Positions 1-7,842 of a stretch of DNA of 64,000 bases are shown here, in pieces (the first letter of the stretch is position 1; every line of letters begins with the position of its first letter). Source of the DNA: Cryobacterium psychrotolerans. GTDB taxonomy: Bacteria > Actinomycetota > Actinomycetes > Actinomycetales > Microbacteriaceae. The DNA lies in contig NZ_FNFU01000013.1 in the NCBI RefSeq assembly GCF_900101115.1, forward strand, positions 20,665-84,664. The letters run 5' to 3'. Position numbers and translations under genes: made by a program. The notes beneath the pieces were generated by a model. The model did not search any database. It was given only the letters and a program-made list of their open reading frames with translations, and was not told where the DNA came from.

Positions 1-621
1 GTCCAGTTCTCCAACCGCGACGACGCCCGGGCCGTGCTCGACCACCTCGGCATTGCCGCGGCGACCCTCGTCGGATGCTCGCGCGGCGGCTCGATCGCGA
101 TCGACGTCGCCGCGGAGACCCCGGAGCGCGTGAGGGGCCTGGTCACGATCGGCTCCGGCCCGAGCGGGTTCCCCGAAGTGGAGCTCACCGACGTCGAGGA
201 CGCGGCGTTCGACCTGGTCGACGCGGCGTTCGAGGCGAAGGACTGGCACCGTCTGGCTCGGCTCGAGGTTGCCCTGTGGGCGATCGGGCCCCTGCGCCGG
301 GAGGAGGACCTCGACCCTGAGTTCGTCTCCCTCGCATACGAACTCAACCGCGTCAATGTCGTCCACGCGGAGGAATGCCCCGTCCCCGTCCCCCTCGATC
401 CGCCCGCCTTCGATCGCCTGGTCGACATCGAGGTTCCGGCGCTCGTCACGGTCGGCGCATTCGACATCACCCCGGTGCTCGCGCAGTACGAGTACCTGCT
501 CTCCGCCCTCCCGAACGCGCGCGGGGTCACCTTCCGCGACGCCGCGCACCTGCCCAGCGTTGAGCTGCCGGCGGAATTCGAGCAGGTCCTCCTCGATTGG
601 CTGACCGAAAAGGGCCTGTGA
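1..621 (+). CDS. alpha/beta-fold hydrolase, C-terminal part (start outside window)
   Basis: The frame is open from the first base, so the start lies upstream. A nucleophile elbow GCSRGG is visible near residues 25-30 of the visible part, with the Ser near 27. A likely acid lies in the GAFDITP stretch after a strand, and the expected catalytic His is in DAAHLP close to the C-terminus, so the full triad is kept. This order and spacing fit small esterase or lactonase-like alpha/beta hydrolases. The substrate cannot be read from the sequence. The following gene has its own promoter-like hexamer, so no operon partner is evident downstream. Confidence 0.85.
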   Translation, partial: VQFSNRDDARAVLDHLGIAAATLVGCSRGGSIAIDVAAETPERVRGLVTIGSGPSGFPEVELTDVEDAAFDLVDAAFEAKDWHRLARLEVALWAIGPLRREEDLDPEFVSLAYELNRVNVVHAEECPVPVPLDPPAFDRLVDIEVPALVTVGAFDITPVLAQYEYLLSALPNARGVTFRDAAHLPSVELPAEFEQVLLDWLTEKGL

Positions 622-663
622 CCCCTGGCCTGCCTGATCGCCGGCGAGCGGCGCCCCGGTCGC

Positions 664-669
664 TAGTCT
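664..669 (+). promoter_or_regulatory. -10 hexamer TAGTCT, leaderless type
   Basis: TAGTCT ends 7 bases before the GTG at 677 and there is no Shine-Dalgarno sequence between them. The transcript would start at or next to the start codon. Confidence 0.5.
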
Positions 670-676
670 GGGGCCC

Positions 677-982
677 GTGATCGAGCTGCATCTGCGCGGA
701 CGGGTCGCGGCCGGCCGCCGCGCGGACCTCGTCCGGCTCCTGGCCGAAGCGATCCCGTTCTACGAACGGCCCGGCGGCATCCGCGTGCGTGTGCTGTGGG
801 ACCTGGCCAACCCGGACCGGTTCGTCGAGATCATTGAGTACGCGGACCAGGACTCCCATGACCGGGACCAGCTCCGCGTGGAGCCGGACCCTGAGATGAT
901 CGCGTACCTGCACCGCTGGCGCGAACTCCTGGCCGGCCCCCCGCAGGTCTCGATGCCGCGAAACCGCAGTTGTGCGCCTTAA
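677..982 (+). CDS. small hypothetical protein, possibly a dimeric alpha/beta-barrel (ABM-like) domain
   Basis: A 101-residue protein begins at a GTG placed directly after a -10 hexamer. It reads as alternating strands and helices (IELHLRGRV, a helix rich in Arg/Leu, IRVRVLW, FVEIIEYAD, then a terminal helix). This resembles antibiotic-biosynthesis-monooxygenase-type small barrels, but no decisive motif is present and function is unknown. The last residues (about RNRSCAP) and the TAA stop are supplied by a palindromic repeat at 957-1017, so the native C-terminus may have been altered by that element. Confidence 0.6.
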   Translation: MIELHLRGRVAAGRRADLVRLLAEAIPFYERPGGIRVRVLWDLANPDRFVEIIEYADQDSHDRDQLRVEPDPEMIAYLHRWRELLAGPPQVSMPRNRSCAP

Positions 983-1017
983 ACGGGCCGCATAACGCGC
1001 ACGACTGCGGATTCGCG
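957..1017. repeat. palindromic repeat family A, copy 1
   Basis: Two 21-base arms (957-977 and 997-1017) are inverted copies with 19 of 21 pairs matching. The core reads AAACCGCAGTTGTGCGC, and the loop begins with TTAA, which gives the stop of the preceding gene. The same element, with perfect arms, occurs at 37791-37847. It probably acts as a transcription terminator or a dispersed REP-like element. Confidence 0.85.
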
Positions 1018-1028
1018 GGGAGGACGGG

Positions 1029-1034
1029 CAGAAT
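1029..1034 (+). promoter_or_regulatory. -10 hexamer CAGAAT, leaderless type
   Basis: CAGAAT lies 6 bases before the GTG at 1041, just after the palindrome. No ribosome binding site is visible. The same hexamer and spacing occur before 37211. Confidence 0.45.
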
Positions 1035-1040
1035 GGGGGC

Positions 1041-2255
1041 GTGACCCCAACGACGAAGACCGCGCCCTTCGGGTTCCGCCGCAATCTGCTCCGGCCCGAC
1101 GACTCCGAGCGCACCGACCGCGTCACCTATATCGAGCTGTTCTTCGACCTGATCTTCATCCTCGCGCTCACCCAGCTCTCCCGGTATCTCTACGAGAACC
1201 AGTCCTGGACCGGCGCGCTCGAGTCCGCCATGCTGGTGCTCGCCCTCTGGTGGGTCTGGGTGTTCACGACCTGGGTCACCAACTGGCTCGACCCGGCGCG
1301 GCTGCCGGTGCGCGGCGTGATCATCGCCCTCTCGCTCGTCGGCCTCGTGATGAGCACCTCCATCTTCGAGTCGTTCGGCGACCGGGGCATCGTCTTCGCG
1401 ATCGCCTACGTGAGCCTGCAGCTCGGGCGCACGGTGTTCATGGTGCTCGCGCTCGCCCGGCACGACCGCGCCCTGCACCAGACCTTCCTGCGCATGCTCG
1501 CCTGGCTGTCGGTAGCCGCGGTCTTCTGGATTGTCGGCGCCCTGCTGCCGCTCGAGTTCCGTCTCCCGTTCTGGATCGCCGCCCTCGCGATCGAATACCT
1601 CTCCGCGAGCCTCGGCTTCCGGGTGCCCGGAGCGGGAAAGGCCGCCGTCGACGACTGGGACCTGTCCGGCCCCCACATCGCCGAGCGCAGCGCCCTCTTC
1701 GTGATCATCGCGCTCGGTGAGTCGTTCCTGGTCACGGGGTTCGCCTTCGTCGCCCAGGAGTCCTCACTGCCGGGCGTGCTCGGGATGCTTCTCGCTTTCG
1801 TCACCGCGGTGGCGATGTGGTGGCTCTACTTCGACCACGGCGAGAGCGCCGGGAGCAAGGCCATTGCGCGCGCCTCCGCCCCGGGCCGGATCGCGCGTCT
1901 CGCGTACACCTACGTGCACGCGATCATCATTGCCGGGATCGTGCTGACCTCGGTCGCCGACAAGGAAATGCTCGAGCATCCGGATGAGGCCATGAGCTGG
2001 TCCACGGCCGTCACCGTCGTCGGCGGGCCGGTGCTCTACCTCGTCGGGCTCGTGCTCTTCCGCCGGATCGTCGCCAGGGAGCTGCTCGTCTCGCACCTGA
2101 CCGGCGTGGCGGCGCTGCTCGTCGTGTTCGCGCTCGCGTTCCAGGTGTCGCCGCTGCTGCTCGGGGCGATGACCACGGCCGTGCTCGTCATCGTCGCCGC
2201 TTGGGAGACGATCCTCCGGGTGCGGACAGGCACGGACGAGCCCGAGGCCGGCTGA
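1041..2255 (+). CDS. ltrA: low temperature requirement protein A (LtrA) family membrane protein
   Basis: A 404-residue multi-spanning membrane protein with about a dozen hydrophobic segments. The LtrA family hallmark is near the N-terminus (YIELFFDLIFILALTQL, about residues 30-47), and the second family block HIAERSALFVIIALGES lies near residues 212-228. LtrA was named for growth of Listeria at low temperature, and its biochemical role is unknown. The length is usual for the family. The start is a GTG 6 bases after a -10-like hexamer. It sits alone between a palindromic repeat and a weak GC hairpin. Confidence 0.9.
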   Translation: MTPTTKTAPFGFRRNLLRPDDSERTDRVTYIELFFDLIFILALTQLSRYLYENQSWTGALESAMLVLALWWVWVFTTWVTNWLDPARLPVRGVIIALSLVGLVMSTSIFESFGDRGIVFAIAYVSLQLGRTVFMVLALARHDRALHQTFLRMLAWLSVAAVFWIVGALLPLEFRLPFWIAALAIEYLSASLGFRVPGAGKAAVDDWDLSGPHIAERSALFVIIALGESFLVTGFAFVAQESSLPGVLGMLLAFVTAVAMWWLYFDHGESAGSKAIARASAPGRIARLAYTYVHAIIIAGIVLTSVADKEMLEHPDEAMSWSTAVTVVGGPVLYLVGLVLFRRIVARELLVSHLTGVAALLVVFALAFQVSPLLLGAMTTAVLVIVAAWETILRVRTGTDEPEAG

Positions 2256-2274
2256 CCCGACTTCGGCCGGGCGG

Positions 2275-2302
2275 GCCGCCCTTCCGCTTGCCGCGGGGCG
2301 GC
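2275..2302 (+). terminator. GC hairpin after ltrA
   Basis: GCCGCCC (2275-2281) and GGGCGGC (2296-2302) can pair with a 14-base loop, 20 bases after the ltrA stop. There is no T-tract, so this is only a possible terminator. Confidence 0.35.
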
Positions 2303-2315
2303 ACTGGCATGCAGC

Positions 2316-3178
2316 ATGGCCACGTCATCCGAAGACGAAGCGAACCACAGTGGGGTGTCGGCCGAGGGCCGCTCCTTCCGTTTCAAGTTCTCGCCCGACG
2401 AGGCGTTTCCGCCCGGCAGCTTCGTGACCTTCCGCCAGGCGCCTGATCGAAGCGCCCTCGGCCAGGTGGAGTCCAACTCGGAGCGTCCCGCCGGCCGGGC
2501 GGCAGCCTCTGGCCGGATTCTCGGCGTCATCGACGAGGGCGGCCGGCTGGATCCGCTCGCCTCGTCGCCCTTCCGGTCCGCCGAGGTCGCCGCGGCAGGG
2601 GAGGAAACGATCGAGCTCCTCCACCGCGCGACGGGTGCGACCCTGGAGGTGGGCTCCCTCACCACAAACCCCGACGTGCCCGCGCGACTGCTGCCGCATC
2701 GCTTCAACCGGCACACGTTCTGCTGCGGGCAGAGCGGATCGGGGAAGACCTACGCGCTCGGAGTCGTGCTCGAGCAGCTCCTGGCCCACACCGAACTGCC
2801 GTTGGTCATCTTCGATCCCAACGGGGACTTCGTTCGGCTGCCCAATCTGCGCGCCGATGCGCCGGGCGAGGCCGCCGAGCGGCGCAAGTTCGGGCTGTGG
2901 CTGCTGCTGTCCACGCAACGCCCGTCCAAGGTCCACCCGAGCATCATTTCGCAGTGCGACAACTCCGTCCTGATGAAGATGAGCTCACCCCTGGATCTGA
3001 CGGAGCTGGGGGCCGTCTTCGGCTTCGCGCCGGCGCGCTGCTGTCCCGGTCCCCCCGCTTCCGCCAGGGTGAGGCCTTGTTCGCCGGCGGGTTCGTGCCG
3101 GCTCCGTGCGTTATGCAGGTCAGAAACCGGCTGACGCACGAGGGCGGCACGGACGTCGGCGTCCCGCTGCGCACGTGA
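2316..3178 (+). pseudogene. decayed HerA/FtsK-like (DUF87) ATP-binding protein
   Basis: The frame starting at 2316 gives an N-terminal region, a P-loop GQSGSGKT (about residues 143-150) and the strand LVIFDPNGDF. It then jumps, after GEAAE, straight to RRKFGLWLLLSTQRPSKV, a motif that normally lies some 200 residues further on in this family. The Walker B region in between is missing. Near base 3037 the frame also breaks: the expected tail (ALLSRSPRFRQGEALFAGGF through VPLRT) continues in another frame to the stop at 3178. One internal deletion plus one frameshift make a functional ATPase unlikely. The family is known for DNA-pumping or translocase-like ATPases. Loss of function is my inference. 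Confidence 0.8.
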
Positions 3179-3216
3179 TGAACCGCCCACACGACACGCG
3201 GATGGCCCGGCCGAGG

Positions 3217-3852
3217 TTAGAACCCGAAGTCGCCGCCACCGCCGAAGTCGCCAAAGCCGCCGCCACCTCCGAAGTCGCCGCCGCCCGAATCGCCGCCGCC
3301 CGAACCGCCCGCAGAGGCATCCGCCCCGGACGCGTCGGCGCTTCCGGCATCACCGCCGGCGTCGGATCCGGACCCTGCGTCAGCTCCGGCATCCGTCGGC
3401 ATGAACGCGCTCACAATCGCCGACCCGATGACGTACCCGGCAATGGTTCCGAGCATGGAACTGCCCACCATGCCGCCGAAGCTCATCCCGCCCTGGCCCT
3501 GGTTGCCGAACGTGCGGGCGAGCGTGCCCGGCTGCTGCAGCTCCGCTCGCGTCGCGGCCTGGGCGAGGGTCGCCGGCTCCGCGTTCGCGGGGCGCTCGCT
3601 CGGGTTGACGTTCTCACTGAACTGCCGGAAGAGCAGGTCGCGCTGCTCCGGCGTGAGCTTCGCGAACGCCTCCGTGTGCACCTCCTCGATCGTCTCGGGC
3701 GGGGCCGTGCGGAGAAGGTACTGGTAACGCTCGACGGCCATTTCGTCGTCGGTGCGCTGGGGCGCGGCCGCGCTGCGCGGGGCCCTGGGCGGTGCATGCT
3801 GCCGTTCCGGCTGCGGCTCTTCGCGGCCCAGGAGGCGATCGAGGAATCCCAT
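3217..3852 (-). CDS. hypothetical protein with Gly/Ser/Asp-rich tail
   Basis: A 211-residue protein starting MGFLDRLLGRE, preceded by AAGGGAG at good spacing. The frame stays open further upstream, but that stretch lacks a ribosome site. The N-terminal part is charged and proline-rich. A central helical section (RYQYLLRTAPPETIEEVHTEAF) follows, then one hydrophobic, glycine-containing segment (about residues 127-150) that may cross or enter the membrane. The tail is a low-complexity Gly/Ser/Ala/Asp run ending in repeated GGGGDFG-like units. Relatives are often labelled as cation-transporting ATPase without support. I do not recognise a catalytic motif. Confidence 0.75.
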   Translation of the reverse strand: MGFLDRLLGREEPQPERQHAPPRAPRSAAAPQRTDDEMAVERYQYLLRTAPPETIEEVHTEAFAKLTPEQRDLLFRQFSENVNPSERPANAEPATLAQAATRAELQQPGTLARTFGNQGQGGMSFGGMVGSSMLGTIAGYVIGSAIVSAFMPTDAGADAGSGSDAGGDAGSADASGADASAGGSGGGDSGGGDFGGGGGFGDFGGGGDFGF

Positions 3853-3977
3853 GGTGTGCTCCCTTGCTTCGGTGTGCTGCTCCCACGATTCCAGCCCCGG
3901 CTGGGTGTGCGCTGAACCCGCGCCCAGAGCGAGACGACGGTGACGGATGCAATGGTTCGAACTACTATCTGCTGCGT

Positions 3978-3996
3978 GGCGTGGGCTGTCCACGCC
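3978..3996. promoter_or_regulatory. hyphenated palindrome between divergent genes
   Basis: GGCGTGG and CCACGCC flank a 5-base centre in the space between the minus-strand gene at 3852 and the VOC gene at 4020. It could be an operator for either gene. No regulator is adjacent. Confidence 0.3.
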
Positions 3997-4019
3997 GATC
4001 AAGAGGGTAGGTGGTCGCG

Positions 4020-4397
4020 ATGAGCGGACGAGTGGTGCACTTCGAAATTCCCGCGGATGACATGGACAGGGCTGCGGAGTTCTACCGCGCGGCATTCGGC
4101 TGGGACATCCGCCCGATGCCGGAGATGGACTACGTGATGCTGCTGCCGACACCGATATCCGAAGAGGGAGTGCTGGCGGAGGCCGGGTCCATCAACGGCG
4201 GAATGTTCAAGCGAGACGCGAAGCTGGCAAATCCGATCGTGACCATCGATGTCGCCGACATCGATGCGGCCCTCGAGAAGGTCTCAAGCCTGGGCGGATC
4301 GACAGCCCTGCCCAAGCAGGTCGTCGGCGAGATGGGCTTCGCGGCTTACTTCACCGACAGCGAGGGCAACCTGATGGGGCTCTGGCAGAACGCCTGA
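4020..4397 (+). CDS. VOC family (glyoxalase/bleomycin-resistance fold) protein
   Basis: A 125-residue protein beginning MSGRVVHFEIPADDMDRAAEF, the usual start of a vicinal-oxygen-chelate protein. Two beta-alpha-beta-beta-beta modules can be traced, with the metal-position His near residue 7 (VVHFE) and a terminal acidic residue in YFTDSEGN. The length fits single-domain VOC proteins, which work as dimers. I prefer the ATG at 4020, which follows an AGGTGG at suitable spacing, over the GTG at 4011. The substrate is unknown. Confidence 0.85.
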   Translation: MSGRVVHFEIPADDMDRAAEFYRAAFGWDIRPMPEMDYVMLLPTPISEEGVLAEAGSINGGMFKRDAKLANPIVTIDVADIDAALEKVSSLGGSTALPKQVVGEMGFAAYFTDSEGNLMGLWQNA

Positions 4398-4429
4398 GCG
4401 CCCTGCCCGGCCGAGGTCTCCTCGCGGTC

Positions 4430-4435
4430 TACCTT
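4430..4435 (+). promoter_or_regulatory. -10 hexamer TACCTT, leaderless type
   Basis: TACCTT ends 6 bases before the ATG at 4442, with no Shine-Dalgarno sequence. Confidence 0.45.
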
Positions 4436-4441
4436 TGAGCC

Positions 4442-5044
4442 ATGGACTTCACGGCGCTGCCCACACTCACCGGGCAACGGGTCACCCTGGAACCGCTCTC
4501 GGCCGATCACGTCGAGGAGCTCAAGGTCGCGGTCGCGGAGGGCGAACTGTGGCGGGCCTGGTACACGGGCATCCCCTCGCCGGACGGGATGGCTGCCGAG
4601 GTGGCACGGCGACTGGCGCTCTTCGCGGCCGGGCAGATGCTGCCCTGGGCGATCCGGGACAACGCGCGCGGGACCGTCGTGGGGATGACCACGTTCATGA
4701 ACATCACCCCGCAGCACCGTCACCTCGAAATCGGCTCCACCTGGCTGGCGCCCAGCGCCCAGCGCACCGGCATCAACACCGAAGCGAAGCTGCTGCTGCT
4801 CAGGCACGCCTTCGAGGCGCTCGACTGCATCGCGGTCGAGTTCCGGACCCACTTCCACAACCGGCAGTCCCGCGCCGCGATCATTGCCCTCGGCGCCAAG
4901 CAGGACGGGGTGCTGCGCAATCACCAGCTCGGGCGGGACGGGACCCTGCGCGACACCGTCGTCTTCTCGATCATCCAGGGCGAGTGGCCGACGGTGCGGC
5001 TCGGGCTCACCGAGCGGCTCACCCGGCACGCATCCGCCCGCTGA
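4442..5044 (+). CDS. GNAT family N-acetyltransferase (RimJ/RimL type)
   Basis: A 200-residue protein with the RimJ/RimL layout. The N-terminal block VTLEPLSADHVEEL leads into helices, then the central strand LEIGSTWLAPSAQRTGINTEAKLLLL carries the acetyl-CoA binding turn, followed by VEFRTHFHNRQSRAAIIALGAKQDG, the classic family signature. Such enzymes acetylate protein N-termini, small amines or antibiotics using acetyl-CoA in the cytosol. The acceptor cannot be predicted. The start is the ATG directly after a -10-like hexamer. Confidence 0.9.
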   Translation: MDFTALPTLTGQRVTLEPLSADHVEELKVAVAEGELWRAWYTGIPSPDGMAAEVARRLALFAAGQMLPWAIRDNARGTVVGMTTFMNITPQHRHLEIGSTWLAPSAQRTGINTEAKLLLLRHAFEALDCIAVEFRTHFHNRQSRAAIIALGAKQDGVLRNHQLGRDGTLRDTVVFSIIQGEWPTVRLGLTERLTRHASAR

Positions 5045-5072
5045 CTCGGGCGACGCGCGAGAGTGGCCGGTT

Positions 5073-5909
5073 CTAGCCGCGCCCGACCCACTTGTCCATC
5101 GAGCCGTACACGCCGAAGACCCGGCCGGCGACGGAATCCCAGACGGGCAGGGGAAGCACGCCCTTGAGCACCTGGGAGAGTCCGACCGTCCACGGCATCA
5201 TCAGTGAGGCCTTCCCGGCGAGCATCGAGCGCCACACCCGCTCCACGACATACTCCGGGGTCATCAGGGGCGTGAGGAGGGGACCGCGGGCGCCCTCGAA
5301 CATCCCGGTCGAGATGTAGCTCGGCGACACCGTGGTGACCTTGACGTTGCCGAAGTCCTGCTGCACCAGCTCGAGGCGAAGCGAGTCGCTCCAGCCGATC
5401 AGCGCCGCCTTCGAGGCCGCGTAGACGCTCATCCTCGGGTTCGAGAGCATGCCCGCGGCCGAGGCGATATTCACGATCCGCGCCTCCCGGTAGGAGTTCG
5501 CCATCATCGCCGGCAGGAACTCGCGGGTGATGTACATCGGCGCGAGCGCGTTGATCTGCATGGTCTGGCGCGTGTCGTCGCCGTTGTCGTGCTCCCAGAA
5601 GTAGGAACCGCGCACGATCCCGGCGTTGTTGATCACGATGTCCGGGTCGCCCACCTCGGTGCGCACGCGCTGGGCGGTCTGCGCGATCGCGCCCAGGTCG
5701 GCGATGTCGACGACGTAGCTGGCGATCTGGGTGCCCTCCGCGGCGCGCCCGGACAGGACGGACGCCGTCGCGGTCAGGGCCCCCGCGTCCCGGTCCCAGA
5801 GAATCACGGACTTCGCACCCTCGGCGACGGCGCGCTCGGCGTACAGGCGGCCCATGCCCATGGCGGCTCCGGTGATCAGGACGTGGGCTCCGGAAACGGT
5901 TCGACTCAT
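5073..5909 (-). CDS. SDR family NAD(P)-dependent oxidoreductase
   Basis: A classical short-chain dehydrogenase of 278 residues. It has the cofactor turn TGAAMGMG near residues 13-20, the NNAG motif near 94-97, the catalytic Ser in NIASAAG and the YAASK active-site pair near residue 160. The extended C-terminal part (after SPSYIST) is longer than in minimal SDRs and hydrophobic, as in membrane-associated lipid or steroid-type SDRs. It converges on the GNAT gene. A GATGAT hexamer lies 6 bases upstream of its ATG on the minus strand. Confidence 0.88.
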   Translation of the reverse strand: MSRTVSGAHVLITGAAMGMGRLYAERAVAEGAKSVILWDRDAGALTATASVLSGRAAEGTQIASYVVDIADLGAIAQTAQRVRTEVGDPDIVINNAGIVRGSYFWEHDNGDDTRQTMQINALAPMYITREFLPAMMANSYREARIVNIASAAGMLSNPRMSVYAASKAALIGWSDSLRLELVQQDFGNVKVTTVSPSYISTGMFEGARGPLLTPLMTPEYVVERVWRSMLAGKASLMMPWTVGLSQVLKGVLPLPVWDSVAGRVFGVYGSMDKWVGRG

Positions 5910-5986
5910 GGGTCCATCATCGCAAGAGATCCGCCCCCGCCCCGACGGGGCATGCCATGATTGCGGCGAGGACGAGGAGGCCGACC

Positions 5987-6811
5987 ATGTCAGCCAAGAA
6001 GCCGAGGCTCCGCAAAGCGGTCTACTCCGGCGAGCTGCGCCGCCTCCAGACCGAGCTCGTTGCCATGCAGGAGTGGGTACGCGCCTCGGGCGCTCGCATT
6101 GTCGTGATCTTCGAGGGCCGGGACGCCGCCGGCAAGGGCTCCGCGATCAAGCGCGTCACCCAGTACCTCAACCCGCGCATCGCCCGGATCATGGCCCTCC
6201 CGATGCCCACCGACCGCGAGCGCGGCCAGTGGTATTTCCAGCGCTACATCGAGCACCTGCCCGCGGCGGGCGAGATCGTGCTGATGGACCGATCCTGGTA
6301 CAACCGCGCCGGCGTCGAACGGGTGATGGGGTACTGCACGGCCGACGAATACCGCCGCTTCCTGCACCAGGCACCGCTGTTCGAGCGGATGCTCGTGGAA
6401 GACGGCATCCTGCTGGTCAAGTACTGGTTCTCGGTGTCCGACCGGGAGCAGGAGGCCCGGTTCCGCTCCCGGCTGAACGACCCGATGCGCCGGTGGAAGC
6501 TCTCCGAGACCGACCTGCTCTCGATCACGAAATGGGTTGACTACTCCAAGGCCAAGGATGAGATGTTCGTGCACACCGACATTCCCGAGGCGCCGTGGTG
6601 GGTGGTGGAAAGCGAAGACAAACTCGCCGCGCGCCTGAACATGATCAGCCACCTGTTGTCGATCGTGCCCTACGAGCACCTCCAGCCGCCGGACGTCACC
6701 ATTCCGCCGCGCCCGGCGGCCTCCGACTACGAGCGGCCCCCGCGCGAGCAGACCCGGCCGGTGCCCGACTACGCCGCCACGCTGACGCCGCCGAACAAGA
6801 ACGGGAAGTAG
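5987..6811 (+). CDS. ppk2: polyphosphate kinase 2 family protein
   Basis: A 274-residue PPK2-type kinase that moves phosphate between inorganic polyphosphate and nucleotides in the cytosol. A Walker A loop GRDAAGKGSAIKR (about residues 44-56) and a Walker B/lid region MDRSWYNRAGVERVMGYC (about 102-119) are both intact, and the later KYWFSVSDREQ and WKLSETD blocks match the family. The ATG at 5987 is chosen because AGGAGG stands 6 bases before it; an upstream in-frame ATG at 5957 has no such site. Nucleotide preference (ADP, GDP or AMP) cannot be set by eye. Confidence 0.93.
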   Translation: MSAKKPRLRKAVYSGELRRLQTELVAMQEWVRASGARIVVIFEGRDAAGKGSAIKRVTQYLNPRIARIMALPMPTDRERGQWYFQRYIEHLPAAGEIVLMDRSWYNRAGVERVMGYCTADEYRRFLHQAPLFERMLVEDGILLVKYWFSVSDREQEARFRSRLNDPMRRWKLSETDLLSITKWVDYSKAKDEMFVHTDIPEAPWWVVESEDKLAARLNMISHLLSIVPYEHLQPPDVTIPPRPAASDYERPPREQTRPVPDYAATLTPPNKNGK

Positions 6812-6840
6812 CGCGCGTCCGGGCCCCGCCGCCCGCGGCA

Positions 6841-6846
6841 TAGGCT
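6841..6846 (+). promoter_or_regulatory. -10 hexamer TAGGCT, leaderless type
   Basis: TAGGCT ends 6 bases before the ATG at 6853. The gap contains no ribosome binding site. Confidence 0.5.
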
Positions 6847-6852
6847 CGGTGC

Positions 6853-7842
6853 ATGCGATTCGGACTCTTTGTACCCCAGGGCTGGCGTCACGACCTCGTC
6901 GGGATCGACCCCGCGGGGCAGTGGGCGGCGATGAGCGGCCTGGCCGCGCACGCCGACGCGGGCGCCTGGGAATCCATCTGGGTGTACGACCACTTCCACA
7001 CCGTGCCGGTGCCGAGCGAGGAGGCCACCCACGAGGCGTGGACGCTCATGTCGGCGTTCGCGGCGACCACGACGCGCGTGCGCCTGGGGCAGATGTGCAC
7101 CTGCATCAGCTACCGCAACCCCGCGTACCTGGCCAAGGTCGCCTCCACGATCGACATCATCTCCGGCGGCCGGGTCGAGATGGGGATCGGCGCCGGTTGG
7201 TACGAGCACGAGTGGCGCGCCTACGGCTACGGCTTCCCGCGCGCCGGCGAACGCCTCGCCCGCCTCGACGAGGGCGTGCAGATCATGCGCCAGGCCTGGA
7301 CGACCGGCACGGCCACCCTCGACGGCGAGCACTACCAGGTGGACGGCGCCATTGTGCGGCCGCTGCCGCTGCAGGAGGGCGGCATCCCGATCTGGATCGC
7401 CGGCGGCGGCGAGAAGGTCACCCTGCGCATCGCCGCGCAGTACGCGAATTACACCAACTTCGACGGTTCTCCGGAGGGCTTCGAGCGCAAGAGCCGGCTG
7501 CTCGAGCAGCACTGCGCGACGGCCGGCACCGACTTCGGCTCGATCACCCGCTCGTCGAACTACAACACGGTCGTCGGACGGGACGAGGCCGAGGTGGCCG
7601 AGCGCCTCGACGCGATCCAGGCCCGGGTCACGCCGTACCTGGGCGCCGACGGGGCGGAGAACTTCATGGCCGAGTACCGCGGCGGCAAGGCTCTCTGCGT
7701 CGGCACGCCGGAGCAGATCGTGGAGCGCCTGGCCGGGATGAAGGCACGCGGCCTCGGCTACTCGATCCACTACTTCCCCGAGGCCGCCTACGACCGGTCC
7801 GGGATCGAGCTGTTCGAACGCGAAGTCATGCCCGCCCTGTGA
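6853..7842 (+). CDS. LLM class (luciferase-like) F420-dependent oxidoreductase
   Basis: A 329-residue TIM-barrel protein of the luciferase-like monooxygenase superfamily. The start MRFGLFVPQGW, the block WESIWVYDHFHT, the strand RLGQMCTCISYRNPAYLAKVASTIDIISGGR and the WIAGGGEKVTLRIAAQYA segment are those of actinobacterial F420-binding members. The cofactor F420 is inferred from family membership. The substrate is unknown. The stop overlaps the start of the next gene by four bases (GTGA), so the two are probably co-transcribed and translationally coupled. Confidence 0.9.
   Translation: MRFGLFVPQGWRHDLVGIDPAGQWAAMSGLAAHADAGAWESIWVYDHFHTVPVPSEEATHEAWTLMSAFAATTTRVRLGQMCTCISYRNPAYLAKVASTIDIISGGRVEMGIGAGWYEHEWRAYGYGFPRAGERLARLDEGVQIMRQAWTTGTATLDGEHYQVDGAIVRPLPLQEGGIPIWIAGGGEKVTLRIAAQYANYTNFDGSPEGFERKSRLLEQHCATAGTDFGSITRSSNYNTVVGRDEAEVAERLDAIQARVTPYLGADGAENFMAEYRGGKALCVGTPEQIVERLAGMKARGLGYSIHYFPEAAYDRSGIELFEREVMPAL

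Noticed and set aside
3232..3300. GCCGCC-rich short repeats that look array-like
   Set aside because: These are the codons of the Gly/Ser-rich tail of the protein at 3217-3852. There are no constant repeats with unique spacers, so no CRISPR.
5938..5951. GCCCCGACGGGGC hairpin before ppk2
   Set aside because: The loop is too small for a stable hairpin and it lies in a promoter gap, so it is probably a chance GC dyad.
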